Assembly (NCBI RefSeq): GCF_001653235.2
Contig: NC_035796.1
Span: 3,038,001 to 3,102,000, forward strand
Source: Pochonia chlamydosporia 170
Lineage: Eukaryota > Ascomycota > Sordariomycetes > Hypocreales > Clavicipitaceae
Length of the DNA stretch: 64,000 nt
Reading direction: 5' to 3'
Part shown: positions 1 to 12,205 of the stretch, one piece after another
Position numbering within the stretch: the stretch's first letter is position 1
Layout of the letters: each line of letters begins with the position of its first letter
The notes under the pieces: model-generated
What the model was told of the DNA's origin: nothing
The model's database searches: none
The model's input: only the letters and a program-made list of their open reading frames with translations
Made by a program: the position numbers and the translations under genes

Positions 1-704
1 AACTACTATATATCTTTATTTAACCTAGGCTAGTAGAATCTTTTACTAAGTAGAAACTTAAGTATATTTCTACCTAGATAGCTAGTTAGTATTAAGTTAT
101 AGGTATCTTAGATAATCTTTATATATAGTAGCTTATATTAGGGAATCTAAATTCTCTCTCTCTAATAAAGCTAGTATTCTTTATTAATAGAGCATTCTAA
201 TAGAGTAATTAGTAACTCCTACTATAGTAGGAGGTACCTATTACCTTTCTAAACTACCTCTCTTATTAGCTAGTACTAGTTATACTTTTATAATTCTTTA
301 GTCTATAGTTCTTATAGGTTAATTATAGTAAAGAGGTTCTTAATATTAGGATTATAGCTAGTAGTAGGGTTCTCTAATTAATTTATATTGCCTTTCTTTA
401 TAAAGCTAGCCTTTACTATTATAGGAGCTTTAATATATAAGTATATAGCTCTCTTCTTTCTCTTAACTAACTAAAATAGCTATAACTTATATTCTTAGAG
501 TCTCTTATTATTAAGTCCTACTAGTATATCCTATTCCTATTATAAAAGTATATCTAGAATTACTACTTATTTACTAGAATAATACTAAATAATAAAGTTA
601 TACTATAATAGAATCTTAGCCTATCTAGCTTATCTCTTACTAAGCTATTACTTCTTTATAAAGTACTAAAGATTAAGATAGTCTATAAGAATCTTAAATA
701 AAGT
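1..704 (-). repeat. RIP-degraded Gypsy relic, left portion
   Basis: Very AT-rich sequence with CA and TG dinucleotides nearly absent and TA very common, the signature of saturated RIP. It appears to be one side of an old Ty3/Gypsy relic whose other side resumes at 8131, because the intact-length element at 710-8125 interrupts it with a 5-bp target duplication. No domain can be read in this piece itself; by its position, left of the minus-strand reverse transcriptase at 8700-9110, it would be the integrase side (inference). Confidence 0.55.
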
Positions 705-709
705 AATAC
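705..709. repeat. Target-site duplication AATAC (left)
   Basis: AATAC occurs immediately before the LTR start at 710 and again immediately after the LTR end, at 8126-8130. A 5-bp duplication is normal for Ty3/Gypsy integration and shows that 710-8125 moved in as one unit. Confidence 0.85.
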
Positions 710-933
710 TGTTAGGGAGGGTATTCAAATAAGCAGAGTAAGGGACAAGGGAAGTAATCTTGTATTTATAGCGAAATAGCAGATATCTCGCAGTTAGAAT
801 GGTAACGGTCTTAATCTCTAACCTCCTTTAAAACCCTAAAGATCTCTTCTTCCCTTCCTTTTATACTAGGAGCAGGGTAGCAGTGCGGTGTCTGCTACTT
901 ACAGTTAGCCCCCTTTAGGGATAGCTTCTAACA
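710..933 (-). repeat. LTR of Gypsy element (3' LTR)
   Basis: 224 bp running TGTTAG...CTAACA, matching 7902-8125 along its full length with transitions only. Just inside it (934-950), the minus strand reads a purine-rich AAAAGGAGGGTAA-type tract, suitable as the polypurine tract next to the 3' LTR. Related solo or truncated copies lie at 11192-11411 (same orientation) and 17754-17973 (inverted). Confidence 0.9.
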
Positions 934-1383
934 GAGTTACCCTCCTTTTGTTGTGACCGTGCTTAGTTACAGCTATATCGCGGGTAACTTGCAGCTATAA
1001 ATAGCTTCTAGCCCTGGGATGCCTAATCAGCTGCTAATAGGTGCCTAAGCAGCTGCAAGCTGACAGCTGCCAGGGCAGCTGTTAACTCTACAGCTATCAG
1101 CTGTTAATCCTAATCCCCTAGATATATAAGCAGGACCTCCCCCCCTTCCTTCCTTCCTTTCCTTCTTTCCTCCTTTATCCCCTCTTATCCTTGTGAGTAC
1201 TTCCTGTGGTAGCAGCTTGCTAGCGCTCTTACTGCAAGTTAGCCGCGTAGCAGTGCTAATCCCCTTGATTTTTAATAGAATTCCCATATTTTTACAATTT
1301 CCTGTCCAAAAATTTTATTAATCTAGTAGGTACTCTTTACAGTCCTAGTAGCGTGTTTGCTGCTAACCAGCTGCTAGATTACT

Positions 1384-2190
1384 ATGCCTTATCGCTAGAC
1401 TTCTCGCAAGACTGTGCCTAGGAGCACCCCAGCTATAATGGGGATACCTCCTACCCTAATCAAGAAATGTACCTCTTATAGGTAGGTTTTTTGTTATTCT
1501 TGCTGTGTATATAGTGCTAACTAGCAGCTAGCTTAGAGGTAGGATGCTGCTAGCGGTGTGCTTACGGGATAGCTAACTAGAAGTTCCGTCCTGCTAATAT
1601 TACTACTAATAGCACGCCTAAATATAAGGCAAAAAATCTGGGCGTCCTAGTTATGTGTGCGCTAGCAGAGAGCTATAAGTTAGCTGCTAGGTTGCTGCTT
1701 ACTCCTACTAACTGCTTGGTAGCTAATACCGCAAAATATGCCTATTATTTTAAAAATAATAAGCTATATATTCCTGTGAGTACCTATACTACTATAGCTT
1801 GTTTACTGCTAACTAGTAGCTAGCTTAGTTCCCATGCCTGCTGTGCCTATAAGGCTACCTTTATAGCTAAGAATGCTATTAATAAAGAAGAGAATTAGTA
1901 CTATGGCGATGCTAACTTTCTTGCTGCTTATAAGGAGCTAGTTTGCGCCTTAGCTAAGGAGAAAAATAAGGACAAGAAGGGACAGGCCTGCCATGCCTAG
2001 ATTAAAGTAGCAGCTGCCTGCAAGGCAGTTATTAATAAACGCGCTATAATCTTGCAGCTATGCGAGGTAACCTAGGTGTAGGCTTCCCTGGAAATTGCAA
2101 ATTGCCTCTGCTATATGTGCGAAAATAGCGCTCTAGTAAGTCTAATAGTATAGGTCTATAACTGCGGCCTTGCTACTAACTTATAGCTAG
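1384..2190 (+). pseudogene. Antisense accessory ORF inside the Gypsy element
   Basis: Between pol and the 3' LTR, on the strand opposite gag-pol, a coding frame is readable. It opens MPYR.TSRKTVPRS at 1384, reaches a Cys-rich stretch (FCYSCCVYSAN) near 1490, and after a frame change near 1575 continues for about 200 codons (YKAKNLGVLVMCALAESYK, later ELVCALAKEKNKDKKG) broken only by about ten stops, mostly TAG. The stops are what RIP makes from glutamine or tryptophan codons, so an ancestral protein is likely. The frame change could be a lost intron; a suitable intron-like stretch lies near 1500-1575. No family recognised. It could be a captured host exon or an element-encoded accessory protein. 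Confidence 0.5.
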
Positions 2191-2399
2191 TTCTCTAAAT
2201 ATTATGAGCTCCTTCTAGCTCGCGTGGCACCGCTCTTAGTGCTAACTAAGCTAGATAAGCTAATATACTAGTTAGAGGTAGAGGATGCTAAGGGGGAGCT
2301 TAAGTAGCTAGGTAGCAGCTAGGTAGTAGCTAGGAGGGCTATTTTAATAATTATATCTTTAATATTTTGCCCTAGGAATTAAATTTTTATTTTTAGCCC

Positions 2400-5300
2400 T
2401 ACTTAGCTATTCTATTATAACCTTACTGCTAACTTGCTGTAAACCTATTTGTTATAGTTATTTAAAAGCTCTTAGGTATTAAAATCTTAGCGTAATAGCT
2501 AGGAATTTTCTAAGGTATTATATCCTGCCTATTTTACTAGGTAGTAGCGCCTTTTTCTGTTATATTTATAGGCGACTATCTGTTTAATCTTATACTTAGG
2601 CGCAGGCTCTAAGGTGCTATCTTGTAACTGCCTTGCAGCTAGGGCCTTCTTTATATTTCCTTGAAAAGGCTCTAAATTAGAGACGTAGAAGACGCTGTGT
2701 ATTTAGGTGCCCTTAGGCATTTATAGCTAATATGCTATATAGCAGTCCCTAATTAACTAAATAACACAGTAAGGTTCTAGGTACTTAGCTGTAAGCTTCC
2801 TACTAGGACGCTATAGGTTAATATTTTTGGTAGATAATAGCATATAGTCTCCTTCTTAGAACTTTATAGGGATACACTTGCGATTGTAATATTTAGCGTA
2901 TTTAGCTTGTATACTGCTAAGTAGTTACTTAATAGACTAGTAGTAGGTTTATAGCTCTAGTGCTCTACTTTTAGCCTGCTTATTAATAATATTAAGGGGC
3001 TTAATAGCATAACTTAGTCCCCTAGGGGTAAATCCTTATAGCGCCTCTGCTAGGGAGTAGCTATATACTGTATAATAGCTGGTATTATAAGTAAATTACG
3101 CTATTAGCAAGCAGTCTAGCTAGTCTGTCTGCTTAATGCTTCTAAAAGCCCTAATATAGTGCTCTAGGATTTAATTTAGGCGCTTAGTTTAACTATCTAT
3201 TTAAGGGTAAAATGCCGTGCTAAGCTGCTACTTAGTTGCTAAGAGGTAGCAGAAAGTCCCCTAAAAGCTACTAGTAAAGGTTATGCCTTAATCTATTATA
3301 ATTCTCTTAGGCATGCTATAGTCCTTAAAGATTTAGTCTAAGAAGATAGTAGCAAGTCTATTACTAGTAATCTGCTTAAATACTAGTTTATAAATAGTAT
3401 ACTTAGAGAATTAATCCATAATAACTAAGATAGAGTTATAGACCTTATTTCTATATATGCTTATAGGGGGTAGGCTAGTGATAAAGTCTATTAATATCTC
3501 CTAAAAGGGGCAATCTAGCATAAGGAGAGCTATAAGTTTGCCGTATAGGTAGTATAGCCTTAGTTTTAAGACTTAATAGTTTAGGCAGGTGCCTATATAG
3601 TTCTTAACCTGCTTCTTTATGCCCTACTAGTAATACTAAGCTACAAGCCTATGTAAAGTCTTACTTACTTTATAATGCCTAGCAGCTAGGTTATTATAAA
3701 CTAGCAGTAGTAACTCTTTCTATAGACCTCCTAGAACGTAAATATAGCTCTTATATAGGAGCAGTCTACTTGTATTAACTCCCTAAGGCCTATGCCTTTA
3801 GGTTGCTACTTCTAAGTTACTTGCAAGTAACTCTAGTTATTAGGCAATAAAGGCGTCCCTCTATTGTGCCTCTAATAGTGCTTCTAGGATAGTAGGGACT
3901 CCCACAAGCCCCTTACTACCTAGACTATCTATTATAGGGCTTAATTTAGCAGAGACCCTCCTAATAGCTAAAAGTCGCGCTATAGTGCTCTAGCAGACTA
4001 GCTGCTCTATAGCTAGTCCTAACTCTACTAGCTAGAGGCTCTATTGCTTATAAAAGGCAACCTTATATCTTGCAGCATAAGTGTTGCTCTCTTCTTTGCT
4101 AGCAATAAATTGCGGCTTTAATATCTTGCTAGTAATAGGCTATAGCTTTAATAGGCTATTATAGCTTTCTTACTGCTTGTAAAAGGCAACCTTATATCTT
4201 GCAGCATAAGTGTTGCTCTCTTCTTTGCTAGCAATATATTGCGGCTTTAATATCTTGCTAGCAATAGGCTATAGCTTTAATAGGCTATTATAGCTTTCTT
4301 GCTGCTTATAAAAGGCAACCTTATATCTTGCAGTATAAGTATTGCTCTCTTCTTTGCTAGCAATATATTGTGGCTTTAATATCTTGCTAGCAATAGGCTA
4401 TAGCTTTAATAGGCTGTTATAGCTTTCTTGCTGCTTGTAAAAGGCAACCTTATATCTCGCAGCATAAGTGTCACTCTCTTCTTTGCTAGCAATAAACTGC
4501 AGCTTTAATAGCTACAGGGTGGGCTTCACGTGCTTAGCATTATAGCTCTCTTGCTGCTTATAAAAGGCAACCTTACATCTCGCAGCATAAGTATTGCTCT
4601 TCTCTTTGCTAGCAATAGACTATAGCTTTAATAGCTATAGGGTAGGCTATATGCTCTAGCTAGCACTATAGCTTTCTTGCTGCTTATTCTCTGCAAACTT
4701 TACTAGAAAAAGAGGTAGCTATAAAGCCTTTGCCTGTGCTGCTACCTTGTTATTAAAATAGTCTAGCTGCCTAGACAGACTATCTGCTAGGTTAGCTAGT
4801 TCTAGATAATATTATATTGTAAAATTAAAGGGATATAGCTTATCTAGCGCTATAACCTGCCTGCTTATTAGCTTAGGCTTAGATGCTAGATACTTATGGT
4901 TTAAATAATCTATAATAACGCGGATTAGGTGCGTAGAGTATACAAGATAATATCTCTACGTCCTAAATGCCTTCTAGATAGCTAGTAGCTCTATATTAGG
5001 GGTGGTATAGCGTAGCTTAATAGGTGAGAGCTTTCTCGATATATATGCTACTAGGTGCTAGCAATCTAGCAGCAATTGTGCTAGTATAGCCCCTATAGTA
5101 AAGCCTAAAGTATTAGTCTCTAGCTGTAGTAGTGCATCTAGATTAAAGTACGCTAGAATAGGCGCTTCTTAGAACCGTTATTTTAGCTCTTAGAATGCTA
5201 CTATTATATTGCTATTTAGCTGGAAGTTATCTTTACTATCTCCCTTTAGGAGGTCTATTAGTAGGATAGTTATCTTGCTATATCCTTTTATAAATTGTTA

Positions 5301-6700
5301 ATAGAATCCTGTAAATCCTAAGAAGGACCTTATATCTATCATGCTGTGAGGTAGCAGCTAGTTAATAATAGCCTAGATGCGCTCTAGTTCTATCTTAATT
5401 CCCTTATTAGTTACTATAAATCTAAGGAACCCTACCTTTATAACTAAAAAGTTATATTTATTAATATTTGTGTATAGCTTTGCCTTGTAAAGCCTCTCTA
5501 GTACTTGGCAAATATGCTGCTTATGCTCTGCAATATTGCTGCTATACACTAGGATGTTATCTAGGTATATAATATAGATAGTATTAATTAGCTCCCCTAA
5601 GGCATTATTAATGTATTCCTAAAAGGTTACTAGAGCGTTAACTAGGCTAAACGGCATTATAAGATACTTAAAGTGACTATATTAGCACTAAAAGGCAGTC
5701 TTCCACTTATTGCCCTTGCGAATATATAGCTAGTAGTAAGCATCTTTGAGGTCTAGTTTAGTGTACACCTTTACGTCCCTCAGCCTATTAAGGATCTTGG
5801 TGATTAGTAGCAAGAGCGCCTTATCCTTTCTTGTAACCTTATTAAGGCCCCTATAATCCACATATAGGCGTAGCTAGCCCCCTTTCTTTGGCATAAAGAG
5901 GATTAGGGCTCCTGCTAGGCTTATTAACCTTCTTATCCAGCCTTATTGCGCTGCGCTAGCTAGGTACTTGCGGAGAACTTATAGCTCTTTTTCTGCTAGG
6001 CTATAGATAGGTCCCTAAGGTAGTGTCTGCCTATTCTCTAGTTTAATAGTATATATTTAGCCTTTAAGGGAGGGTAGTATAGCGGCTTTCTCCTTAGAGA
6101 ATACATCTTGGTATTCTGTATAGGCACTAGGTACCTCTTTCTCTGCTTCTTTGCTGCTATTAAGGTGGTTATTAGGTCTGGTAATTTAGTCTGGGTGGAA
6201 ACCCTATTAAAGCACTAGCACTACCGCTAATTAGTTTGCCTTACAGCGCACTTATTGCTTTCCTTATGCTATTAAGAGCTAAGAGGCTAGGATCGGGTGT
6301 CTCTAGTACCCTTATTCCTAACTTATTACCACCAGCTTGTACCTTAAAGCCTAGTCTATTCCAAGGATAAGGTCTTCTCTAGCATTAGCAACATAGCAGC
6401 TAAGTTAGCACATTCTTGTATAGCTAGTGCTATTAGTAATTCTTATAACTTAGTTAAGAACCCTATGGTGTAATAGCGGGGTTCCCACTGTGCTCTCTAA
6501 CCTCTACTAGTTAGGCTGTATGTTCTTCCAGCTTATTTTACTTAATAAGCTCGGTTTAATAATAGTATGTATAGCGCCTAGGTTAAATAGCGCATTTACA
6601 GCTATCTAGCTGTAATCCCACTATAGTATTACCTACATCTATATTTGTGGGTCTTTAGGTTTGTCTGCGGCAGACCTAGCTTCCTACTTATATATGGTTA
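2400..6700 (-). pseudogene. Gypsy pol relic (RT, RNase H, integrase)
   Basis: Minus-strand polyprotein remnant of the 710-8125 element. Reverse transcriptase motifs read [13 protein letters not shown] and [13 protein letters not shown] at about 5750-5870. The catalytic YxDD box at 5556-5567 reads YLDN, so the second aspartate has become asparagine, a G-to-A change expected from RIP. Integrase core follows toward 3300-3700. A tandem in-frame repeat lies at 4050-4690 between RT/RNase H and integrase. Many in-frame TAG/TAA codons. Domain edges are approximate. Confidence 0.75.
4050..4690 (-). repeat. 129-bp tandem repeat inside pol
   Basis: About five tandem units recognised by AAAAGGCAACC at 4052, 4181, 4310, 4439 and 4562. 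Spacing is 129, 129, 129 and 123 bp, all multiples of three. On the minus strand each unit reads as about 43 residues (for example QQESYNSLLKL, ILKPQYIASKEESN, TYTARYKVAF) with a single TAG, so the array expanded in frame within the polyprotein. It lies in the spacer before integrase, a poorly conserved part of Gypsy polyproteins. Confidence 0.8.
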
Positions 6701-6749
6701 AGATAGGTAATTTATTTAGGTTTCTTGCTGCTTGGTTGCTACTCTGTCT

Positions 6750-7712
6750 ATAGGTGGAAGTAGTGTGGCAACTACTGCTGTAAGTTCTGTAATTAGGTTC
6801 CTTATAGTTAGGTAAGATATGTTCTAGTTTCTAATATTTATAGCATGTTATTTTAGACGCCTATAAGGGTGATATCCCTATTAAGGATGCTGCTTCTTTG
6901 CTGCTTGCCTGCTATTTATTTATTGCTATTAGCAATTATAAGCAATCTTATTTTTAGTCTCTCTGCCTACTGCGTTCTCCTTTAGTAGGTTTAATTGCGA
7001 CCTCTACCTTCTTTCCTTGCCCTATAAGATGATTCTAGCTCTTTAGAAACTTCTAGCTAAGTACCTGCTTCCTTATAGCGTTATTTAGGCTATTAATAAA
7101 TATACAGATTTACAATTATTCTAGGATAGGCTTAGGAAGCTTAGCCTCTGCCTTGCTCTAGACCTTCTTGTATGCCTAGAAGGTCTATCCTTCCTCCTAT
7201 TAAAGGCCTATTAGTGTCTTTATTGCTTCTAAGCAGCGTAAGTCTTTATCTATAGTTCCTTTCTTTAACCATTTAATAAAGCTAACCTATAAGTGGTCTT
7301 AGTACTAGATAAGTCTGTCTACTGCAGTATATCTTATCTATTATTGCTTTGCATCTTTAGCAAGGTAGCTGCTAGCATAGGCAACCTTAGTAGCGTTATT
7401 AGGGAAGCTATACTAATCCATAGTAAAGGCAGCATTAAGGTCTAAGAGAAAGTGTTATAGGCTCTTATAGGTATCCCCCTTATATACAGGTGCCTTTAGC
7501 TGTGCCTTCGCGATGCTATATTGTGGCTATGGCGCTGTAAGCTTAGTGTGGGGTTAAGGTAGCAGAGGCGCTTTACTGCTCCTTTATTCCTTCTTAACAT
7601 CCTTTAGTTGCAATTCTAGCGCGGCTAGCTCTGCTTGCTTTCTTGCGAGTTACAGCTTTCTTGCAACTCTATTAATAGCCTCTTAAATTGCTATTTTGTC
7701 TTCTACTTCCAT
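6750..7712 (-). pseudogene. Gypsy gag relic
   Basis: Starts with ATG at 7712 on the minus strand (MEVEDKIAI.EAINRVARK), followed by a charged helical stretch (KQAELAALELQLKDVKK) and a gag-like body (HFLLDLNAAFTMD, SFPNNATKVAYASSYL). Stops are TAG/TAA only. The same sequence appears on the plus strand at 19961-20515 in the truncated second copy. The downstream end is approximate. Confidence 0.65.
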
Positions 7713-7901
7713 AGTTATACTCACTTGCCAGTCTAGGAGAGTATCTTAGGGGAAGTTCTTAGTAGACCTAGAGAGCGCTAAGCTTTTAGCGGTAGTTGCT
7801 ACGTGTTTGCCGCGTGGGGTTAGTTTAGTAGGGGCATTTATATCTGTTATCTTGCTGCCTTATCTAACAGTCTGCTGCCCTAAAGGGTAGAGAGATTAAA
7901 T

Positions 7902-8125
7902 TATTAGGGAGGGTATTTAAATAAGTAGAGTGAGAGATAAGGGAAGTAATCTTGTATTTATAGCAAAATAGCAGATATCTTGCAGTTAGAATAGTGATAG
8001 TCTTAATCTCTGACCTCCTTTAAAACCCTAAAGATCTCTTCTTCCCTTCCTTTTATACTAGGAGCGGGGTAGCAGTGCGGTGTCTGCTACTCACAGTTAG
8101 CCCCCTTTGGGGATAGCTTCTAACA
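7902..8125 (-). repeat. LTR of Gypsy element (5' LTR)
   Basis: 224 bp, TATTAG...CTAACA; the first TG has become TA through RIP. It lies upstream of gag in element orientation, so it is the 5' LTR. It ends exactly at the AATAC duplication at 8126-8130. Confidence 0.9.
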
Positions 8126-8130
8126 AATAC

Positions 8131-11100
8131 TATATAGTTTAGGGTTTTAATACTTTAAGTAGTAGATAATAGTAAGTAACTTCTTATTATAAATAGGGTA
8201 GTTATATTTAGTAGGAGTATTCTTTTTAGAGAAGAAAGTAACTAGGCATAAAAGTTCCTAGTTATCTTTCTATAATAGTAAACCTCTAATAATATAGCCT
8301 AAAGAGTCTATCTCTACTACTATCTCTTAGTTAGAATTCTATTATACTAATAGGAGAGTACTAATTAGTAGTAATTTAAGCTTATTAAAAGAAGCCTAGC
8401 AGGTAAGTAACTATATAAACTAGGTATCTTTCTTAGTTAATATAGTAAGTAGTATTATAATCTTTAAGAATATAGGGATAAATTAGTAATAATAGTTTAT
8501 AAAACTAATAAATTATTATACTTCTCTTATAGTCTTAGGTTCTTTCTATAGCTAGATAGCTTAAATCTTCTTAGGGTTTACTTAGATTTCTTTACTTACT
8601 TCTATAATAAAGCCTAGGTACTTTATACTCTTAGTCTTAAATTTATATTTATTAATATCTACCTATAAGCTAGTATTTTAGAGTCTTTATAGTACCTACT
8701 TAACCTTCTATTAGTAGTTCTTTAGAAACCTATCTAAGTAGATTAAGATATTATTAATATAGGCTAAATAAAACTTATTAAGATAATTCTATAAGGTTTA
8801 ATTAATATACTATTAGAAGGTTATAAAGGCTTCTATTAGCCTAAATAGTATAATAAGCTACTTAAAGAGACTATAATAGGTTTAAAAAGTAGTCTTTTAT
8901 TTATTTTCTTTCTTAATATAAATCTTATAAAAGGTAGTAATAATATCTAACTTAGTAAGCTACTTAGCTTTTAATATAGCTTATAGGGTCTTATTAATTA
9001 AGAGTAATAGGTATTAGTCCTTTTAGGTAATTATATTAAGCGCTTAATAATCTATATAGAATTAGAGCTTACCTCTAGGTTTATATATAAAGAGTATAGG
9101 TATAAAAGCTAGCAAACTACTAGCTTAAATAAATCTCTTATCTAGTAGTTTAGTAAGAGTTTAGCAAAGAATAATAAGTTCTTCTCTTAATATTCTATAT
9201 AAAGGCCTAAATAGTAGCTTCTTTTTCTTTCTATTCTTATTAACCTATAAGGGGATTTAGTAGTTAATTTTAAGCTAATTTAGTAGTAGCTAGTTAGGTT
9301 TTTCTCTATTATAGATAGAAAGAAACTTATAGTAGTACTCTAGAAGCTTTATATAAGAGTCTATTTATTTCTTTAGGGTAAGAGTCTTCTTAATATCTTA
9401 AAGACTTATAGTAAAAACCTATAGCCTATTCTTCTTATCTTTTAGTTCTTATTATTAGGCTTATTATATAAGGCTAGTAAATATAAATACTATTATATCT
9501 TAAAGCTTATATCTTCTCTTTTTCCTAGGGTATCTCTCCTAAACCTATAAGCTATTTTAGCCTATATAGAGAAGGCCTTTTACTAGGTAAATTATAATAT
9601 TCTCTTAGTTTATCTAGGTTCTTCCTAGAATTATATCTTTCTTTTAGCTTAGTATAATATAGAAGAAGGTATAGCTCTTTTAGTAGCTATTAATATTAAT
9701 ATCTATATATAAAATATATTAAATTACCCTAGAAACTAATTCTACTATCTATTTAAGTATTTAGAGAGAAATAGTAATATATAGTAGCTAAAGTTTTTAG
9801 ATAAGAGCCTCTTTAATTATACTATAGTTTAGGTATTTATAGTTAATAAGAGTAATTATATAGTATTCTCTATTAAGTTCTATATTAATATAGAAAGGCC
9901 TATTATCTATTTAGTCTCTCTATTTATCCTAGTTCTTTTTAGCTAATTTCTACTTCTAGTTATACCTTTAATTAGAAGCTACTTATTTTCTAAATCCTAG
10001 TCTAAGGCTATCTTATAGAAGCTTTTATATCTATTATTACTAGGTTTAAAGTTATTAGAGTTTCTAGCCTATACTCTTATAGCTATAATTTAAGATAGTT
10101 TATACCTTATAAAAGATTTCTTTTTACCTATATTCTTAACTTTACCTTTATAACCTCTAGTAATATAACCTAGTTAGTTATAATAGTAATAGGTAATACT
10201 CTTAGTTTTCTTTATTTTATTTATAGCTACTTTACTTTTTACTATATTTACTCTTATTAGTTTCTAGTCTATTTACTCTAAAGCCTTTTCTTCTTTAATT
10301 ATTAGCTATAATACCTTCTTTTCTTTAGCTTCTTAGTGCTATTCTCTTATTTAACTACTTAAGTACTTATTATATAAAAGTCTTTCTATTTTACTAATAC
10401 TCTCTAAATATAAAGAGACTTTTTATAGAGTTTATACCTAAGTAAGATATCTTATTTAGTTAAGATCTATATATATAGCTATATAGTAAAGCTAAGTATT
10501 AATTAATACTTCTAAATAACTAATTTTTATATCTTCTAGCTAAGAGCTTTCTTCTAAGTCTACTAGCTCTCTCTTAAACTTAGGTAAGAATATAGTAAAG
10601 GTTTTATTATTCTTCTATCTTAGAAACCTAAGGCATTCTATAGCTCTAGCCTTAGCATTTAGGTTACTATAATATTTCTCTAGATACTATAAATATTAGT
10701 CTAAGTTAAATATTCTATTATTTTCTCTAGCTTCTATATAAGTAATTATTATTCTTTATAGCTCTCTACCTAGCCTTATATAGATATAGGTAAATTAATT
10801 AGGTTTACTTCTAATAGTAAGGCTATCTACTTAAAGCTTATTTTAAATCTTACTAAGCTATATATAGAAGCTTAGCTAATTTCCTTTAAATTAAGAGAGA
10901 TCTAGTAGAAAGGCTTTCTTTTTAGTTAGCTAGAGGCCTAGTTATACTTTATTTAGAGTAATAAGTAGCAGTAAGATAGTATTTAATACTAGAGGTATAA
11001 GACCTAACCTCTAGGATATTAGGTTAGTAATATCTCCTAGAAAGAAATAGTTTAGAATAGTAATTATAAACTATAAGGCTTATATCTAGGCTTTTATTTC

Positions 11101-11191
11101 TTTGCGGTTAGACGCCTATTTTGCGCGTAAGATCTCTATTATTTGCTAGAAGGCTTATTATATTGCAGCTGCTTATTCTAATATTTATAAT
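8131..11191 (-). repeat. Older, heavily RIPped Gypsy relic (right portion)
   Basis: Continuation of the relic that begins before position 1. On the minus strand RT is still legible at about 8700-9110: LFIYKPRGKL, FYIDY.ALN and TKLDIITTFYKIYI. The catalytic box near 8740-8765 reads AYINN where AYIDD is expected, so both aspartates are lost. A gag zinc knuckle near 10150-10200 survives with cysteines replaced by tyrosine (YYYN..GYITRGYKGK). This copy is far more AT-rich than the element inserted into it, so it was exposed to RIP longer or more often. Confidence 0.7.
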
Positions 11192-11411
11192 TATTAGAAT
11201 AGGTGTTTAAATAAGCAGAGTAAAGGACAAGAGAAGTACTCTTATATTTATAGCGAAATAGCAGATATCTGGCAGTTAGAATAGTAACGGTCTTAATCTC
11301 TAACCTCCTTAAATCTAAGAAGCTCTTCTCTTACCCTTTTATACTAGAAGCGGGGTAATAGCGTGGTGCCTGCTACCCGCAGTTACTCTTTCTTTGGGAT
11401 GGCCCCTAACA
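11192..11411 (+). repeat. Solo LTR, family of the 710-8125 Gypsy element
   Basis: 220 bp similar throughout to the 224-bp LTRs. It is flanked by ATAAT (11187-11191) and GTGAT (11412-11416), which agree if two G-to-A RIP changes hit the left copy. No internal element sequence adjoins it, so it is the product of LTR-LTR recombination. Strand is given as the orientation read like 710-933. Confidence 0.8.
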
Positions 11412-11978
11412 GTGATATTATCTGTATTAACAGCTAAGAGGTCTAGCTTTAGGGGCTTTCTTCCTAGCTATTACTTTCTATTATAAGTTATCTCTTTATT
11501 AGATAACTCTTTTATTTATGTATCTCTATTATAGAGATCTTTTATAGCTTCTATAAGCTTTTACCAGATAATTTACCTCTCTCTCTAGAGAGCTCTCTGC
11601 TATCTTAATCTAAGATCTATTATAGAGACATAATGCCTCTTATTTGTTAAGAGCTTTCTGCTAATCTAGGTCTACTAGAGTCTTTATAGGTTTCCTGCTT
11701 TTAGCAATCTAGCTATAAACTTTTAAATGCCTCTTAAGTTAGTATATAATACTGTAAGATTAGGAATATAATCTTCCCTCTTAGGCTTTACTTTACATCT
11801 AGTTAATTAGATAAAATTATAAGTATATACTCTATATACTATATTATATAGCTATATAAGTAAATCTCTATTAACTAAATTAATTAATTAATTAAATATA
11901 ATACTTTCTAATATAGTTATAATATATATAAAAGCATAATATAATAATTATAAGAATTTAGAAAGAAGCTTTAGGTAA
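11412..11978. other. AT-rich stretch, nothing recognised
   Basis: RIP-like composition in both halves. I found no coding frame, LTR or TIR that I could support here. Confidence 0.5.
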
Positions 11979-12205
11979 TATAATAGTCTAAGTAAGTATA
12001 TTAATAACTAGCTAGGTAACTAGAATAAGTATCTAAAGCTAAGAAGACAAGGAAAATGAGAATAAGAAGAAAAGAGCTTATAGAGCTCTTATAGCCTTAT
12101 AAGCTTGCTTTTGCTAATCTTACTTATTGCTAGAGGTTACTAGCAATAAGGCTAGGAATAAAGGCTAGAGTGCAAGCCGAGCTACTATTAGGCTTAGCTC
12201 GTTAC
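11979..12205 (+). repeat. Degraded LTR, TGTAACGG family
   Basis: 227 bp aligning with the solo LTRs at 22064-22291 and 23765-23993. The start is RIPped to TATAATAG and it ends GTTACA. I could not find a matching 5-bp duplication (flanks GGTAA and TAAAG), so it may be a remnant of a larger rearranged insertion. Confidence 0.65.

Larger units (their letters stand above)
710..8125 (-). mobile_element. Complete-length Ty3/Gypsy LTR retrotransposon, RIP-inactivated
   Basis: The element is 7416 bp with two 224-bp LTRs (710-933 and 7902-8125) and perfect AATAC target duplications. gag-pol reads on the minus strand, so the 5' LTR is the right-hand one. Gag starts with an ATG at 7712 and has a charged coiled-coil-like N-terminus. 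Reverse transcriptase is legible at about 5540-5910 ([13 protein letters not shown] near 5850), and the integrase core (SILVIMD.FSKYT) near 3400. Nearly every lesion is a TAG or TAA codon consistent with C-to-T changes at CAG/CAA. The LTRs differ from each other only by transitions. It is nested in an older Gypsy relic. It cannot encode working proteins. Confidence 0.9.

Noticed and set aside
1045..1287. 80-codon minus-strand frame with a low-complexity KKERKEGRGGG stretch
   Set aside because: The Lys/Gly run comes from a CCTTCCTTCC-type simple repeat at 1140-1180; no homology signal.
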